In this document: positions 1 to 8,779 of the stretch, one piece after another
Layout of the letters: every line of letters begins with the position of its first letter
Position numbering within the stretch: the first letter of the stretch is position 1
Assembly (NCBI GenBank): GCA_030685235.1
Contig: MU839083.1
Span: 372,001 to 436,000 of the forward strand
Direction of reading: 5' to 3'
Length of the DNA: 64,000 bases
DNA from: Copromyces sp. CBS 386.78
Taxonomy: Eukaryota; Ascomycota; Sordariomycetes; Sordariales; Sordariaceae
Translations under genes and position numbers: made by a program
Notes under the pieces: model-generated
Databases searched by the model: none
Told to the model about the DNA's origin: nothing
What the model saw: the letters and a program-made list of their open reading frames with translations, nothing else

Positions 1-1092
1 TGACCGCAGGGGCAGAGACCTGACAGATTCGCCGGCGACTGAGTATGTCGGGCTCATAATGTTGTCTTCGTGTACCGGCCCCGCCGAACTGCCTCGGTGG
101 ATGACATCGGGTGAAGAAGATGATTTGGTGAATGGGAACCTGAAGTCGGAGTTCTGGTCTGCTCTGGGAGAAGCCTTGGGGGAGGGGGACGTTGCCCATG
201 GGAAGATGCTTCGTGTTCGTTCGGAAGGAGTCAGAGGGCCTTCGGTCGGGCTGTGTAGGGCGTTCCGGTTGGGAGGGTAGGAGGCATGGAAAAGGGGGGA
301 TGGCTGCTGTTGAGAGGACTGCACTTTTGCATGTGTAGCTGTATGGGGACGAGGCGAATGGTCAGGCGTCGTCTGTTCAATGGTGTTGGCCTCACGCAAA
401 AAAGACGCGGGCTTACCAGACTTGGGCCCGCCGAAGAAAGGAACACGGGGGATGATCTGTAAACTTGAAGCGCGGGCATGGCCCCTCGCTGGCCGCTGGG
501 ACTTGATGGGCGACGAATTGAGGTCGGGAAGCTCGTCCATGCCCTTTGTCGAGCCCAGTGACACGATGGACACCGACCTCTTGTGTCCGTGGCCATTGCT
601 GCGTGCGGCGGAGGAGGTCGAGGGAGGACCGGCGCGGGAGGAGCTGCTGGAGCCGGGATTCTGGATGGGCGACCAGGGTATGGGGCTGTCTCGGGCGCGG
701 GAAGTGGCAGCAGCGGATGGAACTGTCAAGGAAAGGGTTGAGCGATGGCCATGACCGCGTCCGCGCACCGAGGGCGGCGGGGCCAGGCCGTCAGCAGCAT
801 GATGGCCCTTGGTACGCCCATTTGCTGGTTGTGCAGCAGCTGACTGAACAGGGTGACCGGGCCCAAGGGGGGATGGCTGGCGCAATCGTTGCTCGGCGGC
901 GGCGGCGCCTAGATGTCTCGGGGAAGGATGGGGGCTCTTGGTGGGCGTGGTGGGCGGGGGGCCGGGAGGTCGTGCGACGTTCTTGAAGGTGATTGTGCAC
1001 TTGACTTCCTCTCCGGCGAAGACAACGTGGTCCTGCCAGCGGACAAAGACGCGGATGTTGCTGTTGGCGGAGGAAGGGTCTGGAGGCGACAT
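1..1092 (-). CDS. rgp1: Rgp1-like Golgi GEF subunit, N-terminal part (runs off left edge)
   Basis: Seen: an intron-free frame opens at ATG 1092-1090 and stays open for 364 codons to the window edge, so the C-terminal half and stop are missing. The first 45 residues include IRVFVRWQDHVVFAGEEVKC and TITFKNVA, a beta-sandwich signature at the start of fungal Rgp1 proteins. A long Ser/Pro/His-rich linker follows. Known: with Ric1, Rgp1 forms the exchange factor that activates Ypt6/Rab6 on Golgi membranes. A TATA-like TTATAAAG on the minus strand about 25-30 nt before the ATG suggests a short leader. The family call rests on the N-terminal motif only, because the conserved Rgp1 core would lie outside the window. 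Another arrestin-like protein is the main alternative. Confidence 0.72.
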   Translation of the reverse strand, partial: MSPPDPSSANSNIRVFVRWQDHVVFAGEEVKCTITFKNVARPPGPPPTTPTKSPHPSPRHLGAAAAEQRLRQPSPLGPGHPVQSAAAQPANGRTKGHHAADGLAPPPSVRGRGHGHRSTLSLTVPSAAATSRARDSPIPWSPIQNPGSSSSSRAGPPSTSSAARSNGHGHKRSVSIVSLGSTKGMDELPDLNSSPIKSQRPARGHARASSLQIIPRVPFFGGPKSGKPASFLREANTIEQTTPDHSPRPHTATHAKVQSSQQQPSPLFHASYPPNRNALHSPTEGPLTPSERTRSIFPWATSPSPKASPRADQNSDFRFPFTKSSSSPDVIHRGSSAGPVHEDNIMSPTYSVAGESVRSLPLRS

Positions 1093-1942
1093 GGTTGTGG
1101 TTGTGTATGTCGTCTCTTTATAATACAGTTCCTCTTCGGTATAACTTTTGTTGATGGATCGCCGTCCAGGTCGCTAATCCTCTGCTTCTCTCTTCATTGC
1201 TGACGAGCAGCAGCATTTTCGGGGTGCACTGCGCGCGAGGGTGGCAGGCGTCTGGCGGGCGGGTGGGTGCGAGCCGTGGGGAAGGAAGGGGAAGCTGTCG
1301 AGGATTACTATTGTAATGTTGAGGTTCAGTTGTCGAGAGAGACCTGCCCTGATTGAGGAGAAATGGAAGTGGAAGCTGTGAATGGATGGAACCTCAATGG
1401 AGCCTGAAGCGGTAGGTCGTATGAATGGAGCCGCCGGGCGCTGAGAGTTGCCCCTGCGATAGGTTGCCCGCACTGCTGGAGTCATTCTTGGCTTTGGAGC
1501 ATCGATGATGGATGGTGCCAAGACATGCATGGATGCAGATGATCAGCCCCCGGAGCACAGCATGCTTGTACTTAGTGGGCCCAAGCTTCCATCTCCTGAA
1601 CATCCCAAAGGGGGTCAACCACCTAAAAACAACACGTCAACACGTCACATTCACACAGCAAATTGGAATCGTCAAGATGCCTGGCAATGGCTTTAGCATT
1701 CATATCAACAATCGATGAGCTCCATAAGGGTATACGTCCAGACGCCATAACAGTCCGATTGGGGTATCGAGATCCGAAACTCCGACCGTGAGATATCATC
1801 ATAAACCCTAACCCCGGCCGAGTTCAATAACCTCGAGCAAGTGAAACCGCCGTGAGATCAATCAACCAGACCAAGAACAAAAAGAGAAAAAACGAAAGAA
1901 AAACACACCACAAGCAAAGATATCCACGCCATCACATCCCCA
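1093..1942. other. Intergenic: RGP1 promoter side and 3' flank of the 778-aa gene
   Basis: About 850 bases without a supportable gene. It holds the promoter and leader of the Rgp1-like gene on the left and the 3' untranslated side of the orphan gene on the right. ORFs here of up to 118 codons lack protein-like composition and splice context. Confidence 0.6.
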
Positions 1943-4514
1943 TCACACATCCTTCTTCCCCTTACCCTTCCACTCCTGCCTCTCAACCCACTCCCTCCTA
2001 CGCCCCTCTTCCATCTCCATCTCCACCCTAACACTCGCCTGCGCCTGTTCAAACAGCTCGTTGGTATCCTCCACGCCCATCCGACCCAAACTCTCCAAGA
2101 TCTCTCCAATGGCCGTCACCTTCTGATCCTTTTTCTGCTTCAGCTTGATCTGGGTGTCATCCGCCCTCATGACGGCCACCCACGCCATGTCGGTTTTGTA
2201 TTTGATCTGCAAGATCTGGTCGTTGAAGTACTGGCGCATTTGGGCGGGGCGGTCGAGGTCGGATTCTTTGCGGATTTTCTTGGTCGGGGCAGAGGTTGTG
2301 GCATGGGCAGAGGAAGAAGAGGCAAAGTGCTGAGGGCGAGAGCGGTACTGAGAGCGGTCATGGCTGGTTGGAAAAGGTCGGGAAGTAATACGATCAATGA
2401 TGGCATCTGCCTCCTCATTGGTTGTGATGGCAGGGTTGAAGAGTCCACCAAAGGCCAGTGAGTCTTGGGCAAGCTCAGCGTGAAGACGGGCGCTGAGGGC
2501 TTGGAAGATTTCGCTCTCGATTAGTTCCTTGACGAGCGGGCGGCTGCCATGCCGAGAAGGACAAGACGGCTGGTTAGTTTGGGTTAACCTGTCAAGTCGT
2601 CATGGGAAGGAACATGAGTACGACGGGAACTTACATTCTCTCCAGCTCATCCACCTCGCGCTCGAGCGCAGCATTCTCAACCCTCGTTTCCGCCTCTCGC
2701 TTCTCCAAGTCGACCATGGCCCTGTTTCTAGCCTCAAGTTCCTCGCGAGCCTCGTGGCCCTGGATGCCGTCTGCTAAGGTGCCGGGAGGAGCATTGGTGA
2801 TGGCATCTTCGGCCTCATCCTGTTTTGAGGAGGTTGCAAATCAGCGATCAATCAACACTAATAAACAACAGCGGCAGAAAGGGGAAATACTCACATAACC
2901 ATAGGTTTCAACATGAGCATAAGGCAGCTGCAAAGGGCCAGCTTCCCGAGTCTGCTCAACCTGATAATCCAGCAGCTTCGGCGGGGGACCAGCTTTCAGC
3001 TCCGTCATCTCGAGGCTACTGCCACTGCCGCCGCTGCTCAAACTCTCCTGAGAAAAGATGATCTCTTTACCCTTGCCCTTCCAATCAATGCTGTGCTGAC
3101 CATATGCCATGGTCGCAGAATCAAATGGAGAAGAAACCTCATCAACCATCCTTCCTTTTCCCTTCATATCGATCCTGTGCTGCTGACCACCAAATGGGTT
3201 TGCGGCGGACGACGACTTCAACTCCCTTGCATGCGTAATATGCTGCTCAAAATGCTGCTCAAAGCCCGGAGGCACAGAAACCCTTTCCCTGACTTGGCGC
3301 TCCGGATCCTGATCGAAGCGAACGGCCTTGCGAAGACGCGGAATATTGCGCTCGTCAATTTGGATGCGCGGGGGAAGATCGCCGACGTAGACAAAACGGG
3401 GTTCGCTCTCTCCAGGGGCCTTAATGGGTGACCAGTCGGCAATGTTCGAAACAGGGCGCGTGCCGTCTTCCAGAAGGGTCGACGGTCCGGCAACAGCCCG
3501 AGCCGCAGTCGCAGTCGCAGTGGCAGTGGAAGTCGAGGCGGAGGCTCCGACACCGCTGTCGTCATCGGTTCCCTGCGCGCTCTCAGGCTGTCCATAGCGG
3601 CGATGGACCAGCTCGCGACCGGCAACAGGATCCATTCTGTCCAAGGTAAAAAGCTCCATTCTTCCGGCGAAATTGGTATGAGGGACGCCAGTGGGCGCCC
3701 ACTTGACCGAAGGGTTGGAGGGTACTGAGTAGTGGGCCGTCATCTCGTCGCCGTCGTACGCGTCGTATTGCGACTCGTAGGTGTGCTGGGAAGGAGAGGG
3801 CGGGACATCGGGCATGGTCTCGATGGGGGGTGTGGAGGGTCGGGTGCGCTCGAGGTTCTGGCAGCACTTCAGGTCAGTATTTTCCCTTCACATGTCAGGA
3901 TCAGAAGAAGTGAAGGATAAACTTACAGCAGGAACCTCAACTTTGGCCGGTCCACCAACCCTGAAGTGCCTGTTGCGCGTGGCACATCCCTCGCTCAGCT
4001 TCAAGAAGGTTCTGGGCGAAATGCCGCCGGCATCCATCCCTTCGTCATCGCTGACGTCGCCCTCTTGGAGGAAGGACATCTTGACAAACGTCTCCCCGGG
4101 CGGAGTCGACGGCGTGCTGCTGTTGTCAGAATTCGATTTCGCCGAGCCATCAGAAACATGGGAAGAACCATTCGAAAAACTGCGTGACGGTGAACGGGAG
4201 AAGCCTTGCTCCTCCCAGATTTCTGTACGCTCCGAGAGCTCGGTGATCGCCGAATGTGGCTGGTAGTAGCGGCCGCGCACTTGCAGACCGAACGGGGATT
4301 CATAGGGGGAGGGCTGGGGGTTGTTGCTGGGAGAAGAAGGGGGAGGAGCTTGGGGTTTCGAAACTTTGCCTTTTTCTTCATCTCTGCTTTTGCCGTCTTT
4401 GCCGTCTTCGGTCTCGGACTTGCCATCGTCCTCTTCTTGGTCTCGATCTTGGTTTTGGTTTTGGTACAATACGACTTGTCTGTGTCTTTTAAAAAATAAT
4501 GGTTGCCACACCAT
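1943..4514 (-). CDS. Orphan 778-aa protein with coiled coil, four exons
   Basis: Model: exons 4514-3927, 3857-2895, 2819-2635 and 2543-1943, with introns of 69, 75 and 91 nt. All have GTAAGT/GTGAGT donors and phases that agree, giving 779 codons including the stop. The start ATG at 4514 has a good context (GAAAATGG) but in-frame upstream ATGs exist, so the N-terminus is uncertain. The first acceptor could also be 9 nt earlier. Residues 1-200 are acidic, Ser-rich and disordered. The middle is low complexity, with Ser-Thr-Ala repeats. Exon 3 encodes a Glu/Arg-rich heptad stretch (EEL..RN.AMVDLEKRE through ALEREVDELE), a likely coiled coil. The C-terminal 130 residues are helical and charged. 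I do not recognise a family. It lies 106 bp downstream of the next minus-strand gene, very compact for this region. Confidence 0.7.
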
Positions 4515-4620
4515 TTTCCCCACTGGTAAGTATGTTTTCTCTCTCTTTCTCTCTCTCACACACATTCTCTCCTTTCCTTGCGGAGAGGGGATGTGCCGCC
4601 ATCCCTTTGGTTGGTTTGGT

Positions 4621-5728
4621 TTATAAGATGTAACCCAAGATGCCCTCCATGCCCCCATAGAAAAGCAGGACAAAGATGATGACAATGATGGCGGTGTGTA
4701 GGTCTAGGGGGTTGCCAACGTACCGGTTGTCCTCTTGTGCCGGCTCGGTGAGCGGCAAAACCATCTGGAGGGGCTGGATGGTCGCCTCCTCCTCTTCTTC
4801 TTGGGTAGACCAGGTTGCGGTCTCTTTGGCAAAGGCAGCAGGCTCGCCGCCGCTGCCGCCTCCCCTCAACTCCATCTGCTCCTGGATGGCCCGGTTGACC
4901 TCCGCCTGCACGCCCTCGATGGTCGTCGGCTCGTACATCACCCTGGCCAAGGGCTCCAGAGCCTCGTCATGAGGGTAGTGCCCATGGCCAGTGATGCCAC
5001 GCATTTCGACATATGCGAGCATCTCAGTGTCACTAAAGTGACGGGTCTCGGCGGGCCGGCTGGTGCTGCCCTCGCCAGCCTCGGCGGAACCGGCTCGAAC
5101 TCGGCCGCGCGTGGAGAGGCCAGGGGTGATTGCTATGGACGGAGTCAGTCAGTTGGTCAGGCGATAAAGAGGGGCAAAGATGAAAGATGGAAGACAAGTG
5201 ATGGAAGGCAAACGACAAAAGACAAGTGACAGAAGACAGGCGCCCGATGTTCTTCCAACTGCTTCACCACTTTATCCAGTCCCGATCCAGCCACAGCAAG
5301 AGAGGCCACGCGAAGGAAAGCCAGAACACAGAGCAGAAAGGCCAGACTTGCAAGACATGCCTTCTTTTCACAGCCGATCGATTACGCCTGGAGACAAGTG
5401 ATGGAAGACAAGTGCTGGAAGACAAGTGCTGGAAGACAAACGACGGAAGGCAAGGGACGAAAGGCAGGTGATGAAAGACATGGGAGCTTACGACGGATGA
5501 TGGGAGGAGGGGGCAGGGCCACCGGCTCCTCAACGCTCTCGGCGTTGACTTCATCGAGGTTGTCGATGAAGTAGTGGACCGGGATTTCTCCCTCATCCTC
5601 GCCCGGGAATGAGCCGGGCATTGGGATGTCTGAAACAGGACTTAGCTTATGATGCCATCACGACGACTTTGGGGTTACCTCCAATATGGGAAGCGGCTTG
5701 GAGACTTACTCCGAGTCTGGTCACTCAT
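4621..5728 (-). CDS. Small C-terminally anchored membrane protein (222 aa), unknown function
   Basis: Model: exon 1 5728-5710 (19 nt, MSDQTR plus one base), exon 2 5629-5492 and exon 3 5132-4621. The sum is 223 codons including the TAA, with consistent phases. Introns are 80 nt and 359 nt. The last 28 residues include a hydrophobic run (TAIIVIIFVLLFYGGMEGIL), one membrane span with a very short lumenal or matrix tail, so a tail-anchored topology is likely. Before it come an acidic N-terminus (EDEGEIPVHYFIDNLDEVNAE), a Pro run, and a helical stretch around MLAYVEMRGITGHGHYPHDE. No known domain recognised. ER, peroxisomal or mitochondrial outer membrane targeting are all possible. The second intron is unusually long and repetitive (see separate repeat entry). 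Confidence 0.72.
5180..5480. repeat. Degenerate 12-bp minisatellite inside an intron
   Basis: Two blocks (about 5180-5240 and 5391-5480) contain loose tandem copies of a unit close to GGAAGACAAGTG, with variants such as GGAAGACAAACGAC and GAAAGGCAGGTGATG. They flank a unique core that includes the stretch around 5250-5380. The whole lies in the 359-nt second intron of the small membrane protein gene and accounts for its length. Confidence 0.7.
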
Positions 5729-5993
5729 GGTTGTTCGCGTCTTTATGGAGATATATGGTCAGTGGAAGGTCTTTACGAGAAGGGGCAGAGGGTTGAAAGG
5801 AAATGAAGGGAAGGAGTAAAGACGAAGGAGGATGGGTGAAAAGCAAGGCAAACAACGTGAAGGAAATCAGGTTGCCCCAAGCGACCGTCAATGACCTTGA
5901 TTGCTCAGGTTGCTTGTGAAGTGGATGCAAGGAGGGTGAGGACGGAGGATATTGAGTCAACAAGGACGACCATGAGGAGGAGGACGATGACGA

Positions 5994-6032
<39 letters not shown>

Positions 6033-7718
6033 TGACGTGAAGACAATGAGAAAAGGATTATACTCACAGATCGTTCGTTCGACTTGTTGCTGGTAAAGTT
6101 CGATCTGTTGCTGGGTTGCAAAAGAGCAAAAGTCGAATCAAGAAGGGGAGGAAGACGAGGATGAAGAGGTCGCGTCGAAAAGAAATGGAAGTTATATGTC
6201 TGCTTGCTTGCAAGTCCTCACAATCACTCTTCTACGAACAACAGGGCAAAAACATTCACGCTGACCTGACAATAGCAAGCTTCAATAGGCAGAATCACTG
6301 GCCCATCCTTGAAACCTGACAACTGGTTCATTCAACAATAATACCTAGCGTATTGTGCGACCCTGAGACCCGACCTGATGGGTGGTGAAGCATTCAGGTC
6401 GTGTGGATCCGCTTCCCTCTTATTCAGGGATGTAAACAACAGCAACCTAAACCAAATCAACCTTCGGACGAGGAGTGAGGTGAGCGGGCAGTCAACAATT
6501 ACTCACAATAGCAAGAATAACCAAACCTGGTAGTTCGGATGAGTGTATCATACCTGAAGAACCTAGGCCGCAGTCCCCACCACGCCGGCCACGAGACCGT
6601 TCATCCCAACTATGAAACAGAAGCGGGATAGGCAGGCAGGCAGGTTGTTGACAAGCAAGATTCCCACGCGAACAACGCGAGCGGTCGTAAGAATGACCCA
6701 AACAGGACAGTCTAATACCGTTCCTTTTTCTCGAAAAAGGCCGTCGCAAAACAGTGATATGTCTCGTAAACAACTGTCAAATGCCTCCTATGATTTTGGA
6801 AACACCTTAACTAGAGGCTCTTAGGGATGTTCCCATCCACAAGATGCATAGATGTTTATTTCCAAGGTGTCATGAAGACACATTGAGGCGTGTGAAAGAA
6901 TTACGAAGGTGTGAGTGATGTATTTTGAGGTGTGTTTGGTTTATTCTTGCGGCTGCTCGATAGGAGACACTTTGTCTGATCTAAGAAACAGCGAGGGAAG
7001 GATTATGGATCCTCTAAGAAAACGACTACGTGCCTAACATGATGAGATAAACTACATGTAGATTGGTGTATAAGAACAGGACAGTCACCAGGCGAGTGTT
7101 GATCACCAGGTAGAGCAAGTTGTTGATAGGTACCTAACGAGTGTCAACACCGGTTCTCGGAGCTGCGCCAGTCACTACCTATGTTTACGGGCACAGGCTG
7201 CCTACCTTATCCTGCCGGTTTCCCTGGCAACTAACTACCTTACCTAGGTAGCTAGGTACATACTACGCAAATAGTTTTCAATAACCCCCTATCGAGAGTA
7301 ATGCCGTAGTCTAGTACGTCGTCAACAAATGTGGTGTCGTCGGCTTCATATACAATGTCTAGAGACGGGATCTGCCCGGTACCTACCTACCTATCATGGC
7401 TTCTGATTCCCATATTACCTAACAACTCCTATTCGAGTGTCCTCGACAAGATAAGCCCGATGTCTCACGAGACGCGAATTTTGGAATGGCGTGTGTGGTA
7501 AAAGCTGATGTGGTGCGCGGACTGGATGATAATGATAGGACAAAACGCATCCATTTTGATGAGGCTGTCAAGGAAGCCGTCGTTCCCTGCTGGGTCAACA
7601 ATGAATGTCCAACCAAGTACCTAACGAGTATCATCCATCTCTAATGAAGATCATCCAACCAAAAAGGAAAAGAAAAGTAGGAATGTAAAAAAAAATAGAA
7701 CAAGAAACAAGAAAGAAG
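5729..7718. other. Gene-poor 2-kb intergenic stretch
   Basis: No supportable coding gene. It holds the promoter side of the 222-aa membrane protein gene, including five GACACC units at about 5995-6026. Near 7200-7400 it has short TACCTACC and CCTAGGTA-type simple sequences. Otherwise it shows nothing I can assign. Confidence 0.55.
5995..6026. repeat. (GACACC)n hexanucleotide microsatellite
   Basis: Five near-perfect GACACC units flanked by GAC/GAT trinucleotides, about 270 bp upstream of the start codon of the 222-aa membrane protein gene. Probably leader or promoter sequence. Read on the minus strand it would encode alternating Ser-Val, but no gene supports that reading. Confidence 0.75.
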
Positions 7719-7830
7719 AAAAAAAAAGTGACACGCGCCGGACTTGAACCGGCAGCTTCCAGTTTACTTGGTAACAGCTCACGAAGAGCTCTCTCGCATT
7801 ACTCCCGGCTGCACTAGCGGGCTACGGAGA
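7719..7830 (-). ncRNA. Pol III-type transcription unit, tRNA-like, identity unclear
   Basis: On the minus strand a B box GGTTCAAGTCC (7750-7740) sits in a perfect T-arm (5-bp GCCGG/CCGGC stem, 7-nt loop). It is followed by 3' sequence and a nine-T terminator (7727-7719). An A-box-like TAGTGCAGCCGGGAG lies at 7816-7802, and TATATA occurs about 30 nt further upstream, as in many fungal Pol III genes. A-to-B distance is about 15 nt longer than in a class I tRNA, fitting an intron or a long variable arm. However, the 7 nt after the T arm have no good 5' partner (the best candidate has two mismatches), and no anticodon loop meets the usual U33/purine-37 rules. It is therefore a decayed tRNA, an unusual intron-bearing tRNA, or another Pol III RNA. 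The 5' end is approximate. Confidence 0.5.
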
Positions 7831-8779
7831 AGATGCTCAGTAACCTGTGCTATATACCTCCCTCCCCTCCCCTCCCCTCCCAGCGGTTTCTGAGAGTCTA
7901 GACTAGAAGGAAGGCGTTCGTGCAGACAATCTTTGCTTTACTCGCTACAAACGGCGGCGAGTAACAGAGTCGCGGAGGCGATAGCCAATGACAAGGACAC
8001 TCACCACCTCACTGGGGAGTTCGTTCCCGAGAGATGTTCCCAGGAGACGGTGCGACGATCGAGGCGCTTCCCGTTCCGGACAGGAGGCAGTGAATAAGGC
8101 TACCTTGAGGTATTCAGGAGGAGACGAACGGGCGGTGACCCGAGCCTCAAAACTGCCGAAGAGACAGACGACTATGACCGCCGGAGCTTGTCCAATACTA
8201 GGTATCGATGCGGGGCGACATAAAGGGCAGAAGGAAGAGAGGCCTGTAGTGTAGTGTAGCTGTTGTATTCGTGGTATGGTGGAAACGATGATGATAAGAG
8301 CAAGAAGAAGAAGAAGAAAAGAAGAAGGTATGGAAACCAGGGCCCTGCCCACCCACCTTAAGTACTGCTGGGCTGGCATAAAACTTCTTAGAACCGTTTT
8401 CCCGGCTGTCACTCACCAGAGGCCCAAGGAAATAGCTGGACTATTTCTACATGGTGGTTTCTCGCATTAGTAGGGATGGGATCTGCCCGGTGTACACTCG
8501 TATAGACAACCGCAACCTTTATCATGTTTGTAGAACAAGGATACCGGCGTGTTGCAGTAATGATTAGAATTAGACACTAAGCCATAAAATGGGTATAACA
8601 ACTCCCCACGAACTCTTCTCTCATGCATCCATGCGTCAATGCTTTCTGCTCAAGCTGTCGCCAGCATGGTGTTCTCTGCTTCTCTTCTCCTCCTATCCAT
8701 TCTTTAAATCCCCGTTCTTCGATATCAGCCCCCGCATCTCACCACCCCCCTCATCCCTAACCAAAACCAAAACCCCAAC
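7831..8779. other. Intergenic between Pol III unit and dlt1 3' end
   Basis: About 950 bases with a CCTCCC-type run near 7860-7880 and an AAG-rich patch around 8300-8330. ORFs up to 155 codons here are not protein-like. Nothing assignable. Confidence 0.5.

Noticed and set aside
4514..4685. Joining the 222-aa membrane protein and the 778-aa orphan into one gene, or starting the orphan at 4685
   Set aside because: The membrane protein ends at a clear TAA after a membrane anchor. A start at 4685 would lie inside that coding region, and the stretch between reads as CT/GA repeat rather than protein.
5721..6023. Ser-Val repeat ORF on the minus strand
   Set aside because: Produced by the GACACC microsatellite; no gene structure.
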